From Burkholderia lata (GTDB taxonomy: Bacteria > Pseudomonadota > Gammaproteobacteria > Burkholderiales > Burkholderiaceae): a stretch of 64,000 nt of DNA. The translations under genes and the position numbers were made by a program. Location: contig NC_007510.1 in the NCBI RefSeq assembly GCF_000012945.1, positions 2,728,001-2,792,000 on the forward strand, given 5' to 3'. The notes beneath the pieces are model-generated. The model saw only the letters and a list, made by a program, of their open reading frames with translations, was not told the DNA's origin and searched no databases. Below, one piece after another: positions 24,911-36,830 of the stretch; within the stretch, counting starts at the first letter, position 1, and every line of letters begins with the position of its first letter.

Positions 24911-26008
24911 CTACGAAGCGACAGTCATGACCGCCGGCGCCGCAGCGGCGGCAGCCGGCCGCGCGTATCCCGCATCGGCCAACGGTTCGTCGCGACGGAT
25001 GGCCTGCGGCAGCAGGTGATTCACCGCCCGCTCGACTTCGTCGACGCCGATCGCGTCGACGGTCGCGCCGGCGCGCAGGATCACGTGCGGCACACCGAGC
25101 GGATGCCAGCGCAGGTATTTCTCGGGACGGTCCTCGAACAGCGCGGCGACAGGCACGCCGAGCGCCGACGCAAGATGCACGGGGGCGCTGTCGGCCGAGA
25201 CGATCGCATCGAGCAGGCTCGTCGCGGCCACCAGCTCGGCGACCGACGACGGCGCGACATGGCGCGCGCACACGTCGCGCCACGAATCGTCCTCGGGCGC
25301 ATGGCCGACTGCCGGGTCGCGGAACACGATCACATCGGCGTACGGCGCAAGCCGCTCGGCGAGGTCGCGCCAGCGATCCGCCGGCCAGCGGCGCTCGGCC
25401 GCCTTGTTCGTCACGAACAGCCCGACCCGCGGCTTCGTGCGTGCGCCGAGCAGCCGATACCACGCGTCCTGCAGCGCGCGGTCGGGATGAACCGACAACG
25501 CGAGGCGGTCGAGATCGGCGCGGCCGAGTTCGGGTACGAGCCGGAAACCCGACAGCGCTTCGTGACACATCGGCCGCTGCGCGACGTGATCGGGCTTGCG
25601 ATCGTCGAATTCGGTCTCGGCATCGTGCCAGCGGCAATCCTTCGCGCCGATCTGACGCGCGAACTGCATGCTGCTGCGATGCATGCCGCCGTTCGGCACG
25701 ACCACGAGGTCGAACCGCAAGCGACGCAGGCGACGCACGAGCCGCAGCCGGTCGAAGAATGCGCGCATCCGTCCGGGGCGGTCGTTACGCTCGCATTGAC
25801 GGCTATAGACGTAGGTGTGGATCGTGTCGACGTCCGGGTTTCCGGCCAGCGCGGCCGCGTTGTAGCGGTTCGCGACCACATGGAGTTCGGCGCCGGGCCA
25901 GCGCTCCTTCAGCGCGCGGAGAAACGCCGTCGTGCACAGCATGTCGCCCAGAAAATCGATCCGGATCACGAGGATCCGCTGCGTCGGGTTCACATTGGCC
26001 ATGGTCAT
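24911..26008 (-). CDS. GT9 heptosyltransferase-like enzyme (second copy)
   Basis: 365 residues from the ATG at 26008; a second Met two codons later is equally possible. It shows the GT9 motifs RILVIRIDFLGDMLCTTAFLRALKERWP and IVSADSAPVHLASALGVPVAALFE. It is divergent in sequence from its neighbour at 23551-24765 and lacks the Cys cluster. The tail is Ala-rich and low-complexity. It precedes the other GT9 gene by 145 bp in the same direction. Confidence 0.85.
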   Translation of the reverse strand: MTMANVNPTQRILVIRIDFLGDMLCTTAFLRALKERWPGAELHVVANRYNAAALAGNPDVDTIHTYVYSRQCERNDRPGRMRAFFDRLRLVRRLRRLRFDLVVVPNGGMHRSSMQFARQIGAKDCRWHDAETEFDDRKPDHVAQRPMCHEALSGFRLVPELGRADLDRLALSVHPDRALQDAWYRLLGARTKPRVGLFVTNKAAERRWPADRWRDLAERLAPYADVIVFRDPAVGHAPEDDSWRDVCARHVAPSSVAELVAATSLLDAIVSADSAPVHLASALGVPVAALFEDRPEKYLRWHPLGVPHVILRAGATVDAIGVDEVERAVNHLLPQAIRRDEPLADAGYARPAAAAAAPAVMTVAS

Positions 26009-26310
26009 GTGGAGGCTGTCAGTTCTTTGTCGTCGCGACGGGCCATTCCACGGCATCCGCTTCCGGGGCGGCCTGGTCGCATGTCACCGCTCGCCGCACG
26101 GATCCGCCCCCGTATATGTGCGCGATACTGGCGCCACCTGCCGGACGAGCGGCGGTCGACGCCGCGTTCGTGCGGCTAGCGCGCGATTGTATAGCGTCCG
26201 GATGGCCAACCCAAGACCCGTTTGTGTGCGCATGCAAAAACGGCCCGCCGCACCGCACGATGGCGATGCGACGGGCCGCATGGTGCGACAGCCGTCCGAC
26301 GGACCCGCGG
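26009..26310. other. Intergenic region between dnaE and the GT9 genes
   Basis: 302 bp. It holds the dnaE terminator at 26235-26279 and GC-rich sequence that should contain the GT9 promoter. No gene seen. Confidence 0.5.
26235..26279 (-). terminator. Intrinsic terminator of dnaE
   Basis: On the minus strand a long CGGCCCG...CGGGCCG stem with partly paired inner arms is followed by TTTTTGC, 32 bp after the dnaE stop. Confidence 0.65.
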
Positions 26311-29841
<3,531 letters not shown>

Positions 29842-29848
29842 GGGCGCT

Positions 29849-29879
29849 ATTGTAGCCGCCTCGCCGCGCAGGCTGCCCA
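29849..29879 (-). promoter_or_regulatory. Candidate dnaE promoter directly abutting the start codon
   Basis: Minus strand TGGGCA (29874-29879), 19 bp, TACAAT (29849-29854), then 7 bases, then ATG. If used, the dnaE mRNA would be leaderless or nearly so. Confidence 0.35.
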
Positions 29880-29973
29880 AAAAATCCCCGCCCTGGCCGT
29901 TCGGCCGAAGCACGCGACCGCACGTCGCGCGGCTGGCCAAACGGCAGGATGCCGGCCTGAGCGCGGTTTGCGG

Positions 29974-29979
29974 GATAAT
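29974..29979 (+). promoter_or_regulatory. -10 box (GATAAT) upstream of trhO
   Basis: GATAAT 78 bases before the trhO ATG in the divergent dnaE/trhO space; -35 not clear. Confidence 0.35.
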
Positions 29980-30057
29980 ACGGTTTTTCGAATCAACGCC
30001 CCGGCTTCGCACCCTTTTTTGCGGGCCGCCGTGCGGCCGTTTTCCCGTCGGACCATC

Positions 30058-30912
30058 ATGACCATCGTCAACCTCGCCGCCTACCATTTCGTGTCGCTCG
30101 ACACGAACGAGCAATGGCGCCCGCTCGTCACCGCCCGCTGCAACGAACTCGGCCTGCGCGGCACGATCCTGCTCGCGCCGGAAGGCATCAACCTGTTCAT
30201 CGCCGGCACGCGCGAAGCCGCCGACGCGTTCATCGCGTACCTCCGCCACGATCCGCTGTTCGAAGGCAAGTTCGCGACGCTGCAGTTCAAGGAAAGCCTG
30301 TCCGACTCGCAGCCGTTCCGCCGCATGCTCGTGCGCCTGAAGCGCGAAATCATCACGATGAAGAAGCCGGCGATCAAGCCGGAACTCGGCCGCGCGCCGT
30401 TCGTCGACGCGCAGACGCTGAAGACGTGGCTCGACCGCGGCCATGACGACACGGGCCGCCCGGTCGTGATGCTCGACACGCGCAACGCGTTCGAAGTCGA
30501 CGTCGGCACGTTCGACGACGCGCTCGACTACCGGATCGACAAGTTCAGCGAATTCCCCGAGGTGATCGACGCGAACCGCGCCGACCTCGAAGGCAAGACG
30601 GTCGTGTCGTTCTGCACGGGCGGCATCCGCTGCGAGAAAGCCGCGATCCACATGAAGGAAATCGGCATCGAGAACGTGTACCAGCTCGAAGGCGGGATCC
30701 TGAAATACTTCGAGGAAGTCGGCGGCGCGCACTATCACGGCGACTGCTTCGTGTTCGACTACCGCACCGCGCTGAACCCGCAACTCCAGCCCACCGAGAA
30801 CGTCACGTGCTTCGCGTGCCGCGCGGTCGTCACGCCGGAAGCGCAACAGTCGCCGAGCTTCGTGCCCGGCCAGTCGTGCCCGGCCTGCGCACCGGCAGCC
30901 AGCGCCGCGTAA
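30058..30912 (+). CDS. trhO: tRNA uridine(34) hydroxylase, rhodanese-like
   Basis: 284 residues from the ATG at 30058. An N-terminal acylphosphatase-like half ([20 protein letters not shown]) precedes a rhodanese domain with active-site loop [10 protein letters not shown] and [11 protein letters not shown]. The C-terminus has paired CFACR and CPAC cysteines. This is the TrhO (UPF0176/YceA) architecture, which hydroxylates tRNA U34 to ho5U. Immediately precedes gluQ, another tRNA-modifying enzyme, in the same direction. Confidence 0.92.
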   Translation: MTIVNLAAYHFVSLDTNEQWRPLVTARCNELGLRGTILLAPEGINLFIAGTREAADAFIAYLRHDPLFEGKFATLQFKESLSDSQPFRRMLVRLKREIITMKKPAIKPELGRAPFVDAQTLKTWLDRGHDDTGRPVVMLDTRNAFEVDVGTFDDALDYRIDKFSEFPEVIDANRADLEGKTVVSFCTGGIRCEKAAIHMKEIGIENVYQLEGGILKYFEEVGGAHYHGDCFVFDYRTALNPQLQPTENVTCFACRAVVTPEAQQSPSFVPGQSCPACAPAASAA

Positions 30913-30934
30913 GCGCGCACTGCCCCGCGCCCCG

Positions 30935-31828
30935 ATGACCGGCTATCGCGGCCGCTTCGCGCCGTCGCCCACCGGCCCGCTGCATTTCGGCTCGCTGGTC
31001 GGCGCACTCGCGAGCTGGCTCGACGCGCGCGCGCACGGCGGCGCATGGCTCGTGCGCATCGAGGATCTCGACGGCCCGCGCACGGTGCCCGGCGCCGCCG
31101 ACGACATCCTCGCGACGCTCGCGCATTTCGGCATGACGCCCGACGAGCCGCCCGTCTGGCAGAGCACGCGCGATGCGGCCTATACGGCTGCGCTCGAACG
31201 GCTCGTCGCGGCGGGGCGCGTTTATCCGTGCGGCTGCACGCGCAAGGAAATCGCCGATTCACTGCGCGCCGCGCACGAGCGCCACACGACGCTCGCGTAC
31301 CCGGGCACCTGCCGCACCGGCCTGCACGGCAAGCCCGCGCGCGCGTGGCGGCTACGCGTGCCGGATGGCGACGACGCGATCGTCACGTTCGACGATCGCT
31401 GGCAGCACACCCAATCGCAGAACCTCGCGACCGAAGTCGGCGATTTCGTGCTGAAGCGCGCGGACGGCCAATGGGCCTATCAACTCGCGGTCGTCGTCGA
31501 CGATGCCAATGCGCACATCACGCACGTCGTGCGCGGCGCCGACCTGCTCGACTCGACCGCGCGCCAGATCCACCTGCAGCACTGCCTCGGCGTGCCGACG
31601 CCGCAGTACCTGCACGTGCCCGTCGTCGTCGATGAGAACGGCGAAAAGCTCAGCAAGCAGACGGGCGCAACCGCGCTCGAACGCGACGACCCGCTGCCGG
31701 CGCTGCAGGCCGCGGCCGCTCATCTAGGCCTCGCGCCCGACGGTGCGCTCGCGGGCACGACGCTCGATTCGTTCTACGCCGCCGCCACGGCCGCGTGGGC
31801 AATGCGCTTCGGGCCGCAGGCCGGCTGA
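30935..31828 (+). CDS. gluQ: Glutamyl-Q tRNA(Asp) synthetase
   Basis: 297 residues; lies 22 bp after trhO. It is a class-I synthetase catalytic core with [15 protein letters not shown] (HIGH-type motif), zinc-site cysteines [10 protein letters not shown] and CRTGLHG, and KLSKQ (KMSKS-type). It lacks the anticodon-binding domain of GltX, as expected for GluQ, which attaches Glu to queuosine at position 34 of tRNA-Asp. Confidence 0.94.
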   Translation: MTGYRGRFAPSPTGPLHFGSLVGALASWLDARAHGGAWLVRIEDLDGPRTVPGAADDILATLAHFGMTPDEPPVWQSTRDAAYTAALERLVAAGRVYPCGCTRKEIADSLRAAHERHTTLAYPGTCRTGLHGKPARAWRLRVPDGDDAIVTFDDRWQHTQSQNLATEVGDFVLKRADGQWAYQLAVVVDDANAHITHVVRGADLLDSTARQIHLQHCLGVPTPQYLHVPVVVDENGEKLSKQTGATALERDDPLPALQAAAAHLGLAPDGALAGTTLDSFYAAATAAWAMRFGPQAG

Positions 31829-31907
31829 CGCGCGCAGCGCGCCGGTTTCGCGGCGATCCGGCGTAAGCCGGGGGCAACTGAATCGTTCGCCGCCGGCGCC
31901 TCGCGCC

Positions 31908-31939
31908 CGCTCCCACTTCCGCTTCCGCTTCCGCTTCCC
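31908..31939. repeat. Short CTTCCG tandem repeat
   Basis: CTTCCG repeated three times within a C/T-rich stretch between gluQ and the rhlE terminator. No functional sign. Confidence 0.6.
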
Positions 31940-31956
31940 ATCAAACCACAGCCCCA

Positions 31957-31994
31957 ATGAAAAACGGGCACATGCTCATCGCATGCACCCGTTT
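31957..31994 (-). terminator. Intrinsic terminator of rhlE
   Basis: Minus-strand AAACGGG...CATGC loop GCATG...CCCGTTT stem followed by TTCATT, 42 bp downstream of the rhlE stop. A shorter T-run on the plus strand (GTTTCTCC) may also stop gluQ transcription. Confidence 0.6.
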
Positions 31995-32035
31995 CTCCCG
32001 CAGCGCTCGCGCGCCGCACCGTCACTCCGCCCGGA

Positions 32036-33553
32036 TTACGCCGACGGCTTGCGCGGCATGCCGAACCCGCCGAGCAGTGCGGCGACCTGACGCTTCGGCC
32101 CCTTCTTCTCGGGCTGCTGCGCAGGCTGCGCGTCGTCCTGCTGCTTCGCCGGCGCCGACGGCTCGTACGGCTTCAGGAAGAAATCGTCGACCGGCGCTTC
32201 GTGGCGACGGTGATGACCGCGCTCCGAACCGCCCGGCCGGCGCCCCGCCGACGCACCGCGATGCTCGTCGCGATCGCGACGGCCACCTCGTTCGCCGCCT
32301 CGCTCGCCGCCCCGTTCACCACCGCGCTCGCTGTTGCGATCGCCGCCGCGGTCGTTGCCGCGCTCGTCGTGACGATGGCGCGCCGGCTTGTCGAGCGCGA
32401 GCGTCTGCATTTCGAGCGGACGCTTGATCAGCTTCTCGATATCGGCGAGCTGCTTGCGCTCGTTCGGGCTGCACAGCGACAGCGCGTCGCCCGTCGCACC
32501 CGCGCGGCCGGTACGGCCGATCCGGTGCACGTAGTCTTCCGCGCTGAACGGCAGGTCGAAGTTGATCACGGCCGGCAGCTCGGCGATGTCGAGGCCGCGC
32601 GCGGCCACGTCGGTCGCGACCAGCGCCTCGATCTCGCCGCGCTTGAACGCGTCGAGTGCCTGCATCCGCTCGATCTGCGTCTTGTCGCCGTGGATCGCCG
32701 ACGCGACCACGCCGTCGCGCTCGAGATTGCGCGCAAGCCGGCTCGCGCCGATCTTGCTGTTGCAGAACACGATCACCTGCTTGAGGCCGCGGTCGCGCAG
32801 CAATTGCACGACGGCCGCCTGCTTGTCGCCTTCGGCGACGTCGTAGACGATCTGCGTGACGTTCGCGTTCGTCGAGTTGCTGCGCGCGACTTCGATCGTC
32901 TGCGGGTTGCGCAGGTAGGTCGACGCGAGCTTCTTGATTTCGCCCGAGAAGGTGGCCGAGAACAGCAGCGTCTGGCGCTCCTTCGGCAGCAGGTTCAGGA
33001 TGCGCTGCAGGTCGGGCAGGAAGCCCATGTCGAGCATCCGGTCGGCTTCGTCGAGCACAAGGATCTGCACCTGGCCGAGATTCGCCGTCTTCTGCTGCAC
33101 GTGGTCGAGCAGGCGGCCCGGCGTCGCGATCAGGACCTCGACGCCGCGGCGCAGCTCGGCCATCTGCGGGTTCATGTCGACGCCGCCGAACACGACCGCG
33201 CTGCGCAGCGGCGTGTGCTTCGCATACGCGTGCACGTTCGCGGCGACCTGGTCGGCGAGTTCGCGGGTCGGCGTGAGGATCAGCGCACGCACCGGGTGGC
33301 GCGCCGGAGACGCGCTCGTGTTGGCCTGCGGCAGCAAGCGCTGGATGATCGGCAGCGAGAAGCTCGCGGTCTTGCCGGTACCCGTTTGCGCGGCGCCCAT
33401 GACGTCGCGGCCGGCGAGCACGACCGGAATGGCCTGCGCCTGGATCGGCGTTGGCGTCGTATAGCCCTGCTCCGCAATGGCTTTCAGGATATCGGCGGCA
33501 AGGCCGAATTGATCGAAGGTTGCGTCGACGGGCTTGGCGACAGAATCGGACAT
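32036..33553 (-). CDS. rhlE: DEAD-box RNA helicase, RhlE type
   Basis: 505 residues from the ATG at 33553. Q motif and motif I AAQTGTGKTASF, motif II VLDEADRML, motif III SATFS, and motifs IV-VI ending YVHRIGRTGRAG are all intact. After about residue 385 comes an RG/ERGG-rich basic tail (NDRGGDRNSERGGERGG onward) and a lysine-ended C-terminus with KKGPKRQVAALLGGFGMP. Such tails bind RNA non-specifically. Likely acts in RNA decay or ribosome assembly, especially in the cold. Confidence 0.92.
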   Translation of the reverse strand: MSDSVAKPVDATFDQFGLAADILKAIAEQGYTTPTPIQAQAIPVVLAGRDVMGAAQTGTGKTASFSLPIIQRLLPQANTSASPARHPVRALILTPTRELADQVAANVHAYAKHTPLRSAVVFGGVDMNPQMAELRRGVEVLIATPGRLLDHVQQKTANLGQVQILVLDEADRMLDMGFLPDLQRILNLLPKERQTLLFSATFSGEIKKLASTYLRNPQTIEVARSNSTNANVTQIVYDVAEGDKQAAVVQLLRDRGLKQVIVFCNSKIGASRLARNLERDGVVASAIHGDKTQIERMQALDAFKRGEIEALVATDVAARGLDIAELPAVINFDLPFSAEDYVHRIGRTGRAGATGDALSLCSPNERKQLADIEKLIKRPLEMQTLALDKPARHRHDERGNDRGGDRNSERGGERGGERGGERGGRRDRDEHRGASAGRRPGGSERGHHRRHEAPVDDFFLKPYEPSAPAKQQDDAQPAQQPEKKGPKRQVAALLGGFGMPRKPSA

Positions 33554-34013
33554 GGTGGCGTTTCGCTCAAAAGGCGCGGCGGGGACATCGTGCGTCAGGC
33601 CAGCCGGGCCTGCGCTCATCACAATTCGGAAATAGACGGAGCCGCGGCGCGCCGCGCGGCGCCGCTCTGGCGCTTGGGACCGGTTCAATGCGAACGCTGG
33701 ACGCCAGGCCGTGCGGACTCCGTTCGGCGCGAATGCCGGCGGAAAGGGGCGTATTGTAGCACTGCACGGCCATCTGTCCGTGACAACGCCGCGAACCGCT
33801 GCAACGGCAGTTCGCGCGGCGGGCTCGGGCAGGCCTGTGTGGCAGTCGGATGGCCCGGTCGGACTATCCCGATCGGCCGGTGGGCAATTTCAGGGGCCTG
33901 ATCCCGGATCGACTTGCCCGATCGCCCGCCGCCAGCCCGCGTGCCGGGCCGTCAGGCCCGGGAGCCGGCCGCCGGCGGGCACCGGCAGCACCATCCACGT
34001 TCCCGCCCGGCGC
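33554..34013. other. Intergenic region upstream of rhlE
   Basis: 460 bp with no supported gene. A TACAAT box on the minus strand at 33753-33758 is a candidate -10 for rhlE with a ~190-base 5' leader; long leaders are common for cold-regulated helicases. The rest is GC-rich with no clear structure. Confidence 0.45.
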
Positions 34014-34394
34014 TCAGCCCTTCTTCTTTTTCTTCTCGACCTGTACGCAGTCGCCCAGCAGCGGCGGCGAGCTCTGGTCGGCGATCTCGTCGCGCAGCGT
34101 CGCTTCCTTGCCCTTCGTCCACCACGTATAGCGGCCGGCCTGGTAGCGTGCGCCCGACGCCGACACGGTGTCGACGAACAGCATCTGCTTCCCGTTGACC
34201 GGCACGAGCGCGAAGCTCTGGCCGTTGCCGGCGAGCCAGTACGACACGCGCACCGGCTGCTTCTGGTTCGCGCACTGGTAGACGGTGAACTGGCGCGAAT
34301 CGGCGTCGATCTCTTCGACGGTCAGTTGCGCGGCATGCGCGACGGAAACGGCCGTGCCGGCAAGCGCGAGCGCGGCGAGGGTTTGGCGAATCAT
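34014..34394 (-). CDS. MliC/C-type lysozyme inhibitor-like periplasmic protein
   Basis: 126 residues with a Sec signal peptide cleaved near AHA-AQ. The mature part has the small beta-barrel pattern of the MliC/PliC family: QFTVYQCANQKQPVRVSY (first conserved Cys), SFALVPVNGKQMLFVD, SGARYQAGRYTWWTKGKEA, and a second Cys near the end (GDCVQVEKKKKKG). The run of lysines at the C-terminus is unusual. No lipobox, so probably soluble and PliC-like rather than membrane-bound. Confidence 0.75.
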   Translation of the reverse strand: MIRQTLAALALAGTAVSVAHAAQLTVEEIDADSRQFTVYQCANQKQPVRVSYWLAGNGQSFALVPVNGKQMLFVDTVSASGARYQAGRYTWWTKGKEATLRDEIADQSSPPLLGDCVQVEKKKKKG

Positions 34395-34475
34395 GCAGGT
34401 CCTCTCACGAGACGGGTGAAAACGCGCCCTCGCGGGGCGCGCGATTATTGTTGGCGATCGGGACGGGTATCGTGA

Positions 34476-34661
34476 TCAGGGATCGATGACACCGGCACAC
34501 GCGTCGGTCGGCGCGGCCGCGACATGGCCGACGAGCGGCACGATCTTGAGCCCGGCCGAGGCGACCCGGCACGGGGCGGCCGCGAGGCCGCAACCCGCGA
34601 GGTTCACTGCAAGCGCCAGCGCGGCGGCCAGCTTTCCGATACGCAGCCACTTCGGCGTCAT
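34476..34661 (-). CDS. Very small lipoprotein
   Basis: 61 residues. Lipobox LAGC with Cys24; the mature part is only 38 residues with three Cys counting the lipidated one. No known function. Lies between purT and the lysozyme-inhibitor gene in the same direction, with gaps of 18 and 81 bp, so it may share their transcript. Confidence 0.7.
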   Translation of the reverse strand: MTPKWLRIGKLAAALALAVNLAGCGLAAAPCRVASAGLKIVPLVGHVAAAPTDACAGVIDP

Positions 34662-34679
34662 CGTCCTCTCCTGTATACG

Positions 34680-35894
34680 TCAGCGTGCCGACACGGGCCG
34701 CACAGCCGCGGCCGCGCGCTTCGCGCGTTCGCGGGCTTCGTCGACGGTCGCGCCGGTCGCCAGCGCGACACCCATGCGCCGCTTCGCAAAACTTTCCGGC
34801 TTGCCGAACAGGCGCAGGTCGGCGCCCGGCACCGCGAGCGCTTCACGCACGCCTTCGAACGCGATCCCGCGCTCGTCGAGCCCGCCGTAGATCACGGCCG
34901 ACGCGGCCGGCGTACCGAGCGCCGGATCGACCGGCAGCCCGAGAATCGCACGCGCGTGCAGCTCGAATTCCGACTGGCGCTGCGACGCGAGCGTGACGAG
35001 GCCCGTATCGTGCGGCCGCGGGCTCACCTCGGAGAACCACACGTCGTCGCCGTTCACGAACAGCTCGACGCCGAACATCCCGCGCCCGCCGAGCGCCTCG
35101 GTGACCTTGTGCGCGATCTCGCGCGACTTCTCGAGCGCCACTGCGCTCATCGGCTGCGGCTGCCACGACTCGACGTAGTCGCCCGCGACCTGCACGTGGC
35201 CGACCGGCTCGCAGAAGTAGGTACGCGTGGCGTCCGTCGCCGGATCGATCGCGCGCACGGTGAGCTGCGTGATCTCGTAGTCGAAATCGATGAAGCCCTC
35301 GACGATCACGCGGCCGTGGTTCACACGTCCGCCCGCCATCGCGTAGTCCCACGCCGGCTTCACGTCGGCTTCGGTCTTCACGACCGACTGCCCCTTGCCT
35401 GACGACGACATCACGGGCTTCACGACGCACGGCATGCCGATCTTCGCGATCGCCGCGCTGAACGCCTCGAACGAATCCGCGAACGCATACGGCGAGGTCG
35501 GCAGGCCGAGCTCCTCGGCCGCGAGCCGGCGGATCCCTTCGCGGTTCATCGTGAGCTGCGTCGCGCGCGCGGTCGGGATCACCTCGGCGAGGCCGGCCGC
35601 CTCGATCGCCGCGAGCGCGTCGGTCGCGATCGCCTCGATCTCGGGCACGATCAGGTGCGGGCGTTCGGCTTCGACGATCGCCCGCAGCGCGGCGGCGTCC
35701 GTCATGTCGATCACGTGCGCGCGATGCGCGACCTGGTGGCCCGGTGCGTCCGGATAGCGATCGACCGCGACGACTTCGACGCCGAGCCGCTGCAACGCGA
35801 TGATGACTTCCTTGCCGAGTTCGCCGGCGCCGAGCAGCATGACGCGCGTGGCCGAGGGTGAGAGCGGCGTACCGAGCCGCTGACCGATCTGCAT
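34680..35894 (-). CDS. purT: Formate-dependent phosphoribosylglycinamide formyltransferase
   Basis: 404 residues, the usual length. N-terminal Rossmann half with [22 protein letters not shown]-grasp core with [19 protein letters not shown] and the Mg-binding [23 protein letters not shown]; substrate loops [13 protein letters not shown]. It makes formyl-GAR from GAR, formate and ATP in purine synthesis. No purine riboswitch is evident upstream. Confidence 0.95.
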   Translation of the reverse strand: MQIGQRLGTPLSPSATRVMLLGAGELGKEVIIALQRLGVEVVAVDRYPDAPGHQVAHRAHVIDMTDAAALRAIVEAERPHLIVPEIEAIATDALAAIEAAGLAEVIPTARATQLTMNREGIRRLAAEELGLPTSPYAFADSFEAFSAAIAKIGMPCVVKPVMSSSGKGQSVVKTEADVKPAWDYAMAGGRVNHGRVIVEGFIDFDYEITQLTVRAIDPATDATRTYFCEPVGHVQVAGDYVESWQPQPMSAVALEKSREIAHKVTEALGGRGMFGVELFVNGDDVWFSEVSPRPHDTGLVTLASQRQSEFELHARAILGLPVDPALGTPAASAVIYGGLDERGIAFEGVREALAVPGADLRLFGKPESFAKRRMGVALATGATVDEARERAKRAAAAVRPVSAR

Positions 35895-36107
35895 GTGATT
35901 ACCCGCTTCTGATGGAGGACGAAAACGGCTCCGATGTTAACACGCGCCACGACACCGGTTTTGCGCGTTTCGCCGCGCCGGCAACCGGCCACGGGCCGCT
36001 CGCAAGCAGGCTGCGAACGTTTTCACGCGTGAAGTGTCGGCTCGCCTGCCGCGGGGCGGGTGCGTTACTCTTACGCCTTGATCAGAATCCGATGAGGAAC
36101 GAGGCTC

Positions 36108-36653
36108 ATGTCCCACCTGTCCGCCGCCGCACGCGCACGCACCGGCCTGCTTCGCCCGTTGCGCGCGCCGCTCTGCGCGTTGACGCTTGCCACGCTTCTC
36201 GCCGCCTGCGCGATGCCGACCCACCCCGATTCCACCGCCCCCGCGCCCGACCCGTACAACCCGGCCGCCGTCCAGCTGCTCGACGACACGAGCTGGGAAC
36301 TCACCAGCTGGGTGAATGCCGACGGCACGCAGCGCGCGATCCCGCACGGCGACAACGGCGAGCCGATCAAGCTCGCGCTGTCGACCGACTCGGGCATCCG
36401 GCGCGCCAGCGGGTTCTCGGGCTGCAATCGTTATATGGGCACCTACGCGATCAAGAACGGCCTGCTGAGCTTCGGGCCGCTCGCCGGCACGCGGATGGCC
36501 TGCCCGAATACGCTCGGCGGCCAGCTCGAAACCGCGTACCTCGACGCACTCGCGCACGTCGACAAGACCGGCGTGCAGATGCGCGAGCCGCGGCAATTGC
36601 AGCTCGTGACCAATTCCGGCGCAACACTGACCTTCACGCACCGGAGCCCCTGA
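36108..36653 (+). CDS. META-domain lipoprotein (HslJ-like)
   Basis: 181 residues. Signal peptide with lipobox LAAC (Cys34). The mature protein is a META domain: DDTSWELTSWVNADGT at the start, FSGCNRYMGTYAIKNGLLSF and TRMACPN in the core with the two conserved Cys. E. coli HslJ, from the same family, is a heat-inducible outer-membrane-associated protein linked to novobiocin resistance. Confidence 0.85.
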   Translation: MSHLSAAARARTGLLRPLRAPLCALTLATLLAACAMPTHPDSTAPAPDPYNPAAVQLLDDTSWELTSWVNADGTQRAIPHGDNGEPIKLALSTDSGIRRASGFSGCNRYMGTYAIKNGLLSFGPLAGTRMACPNTLGGQLETAYLDALAHVDKTGVQMREPRQLQLVTNSGATLTFTHRSP

Positions 36654-36830
36654 TGCACGGCGCGCGCGAAGGCCGACCGATCGCCTTCGCGTGGCGCGCC
36701 ACGCGCGTGTGCCGGGCACACGCGTCGCGCGGCGTGAATCGGATGCACGCCGCGTTAGAGTCTTGTTCGCCGGCCGGTTAAACTCGGCGGGTCGCGCCCC
36801 GCGCGCCCCTCCCCACTCCTGTTTCAAAGC

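Noticed and set aside
29842..30846. N-terminal extension of dnaE by ~335 codons
   Set aside because: The extension is antisense to trhO and unlike any polymerase; the PHP domain begins at the Met at 29841.
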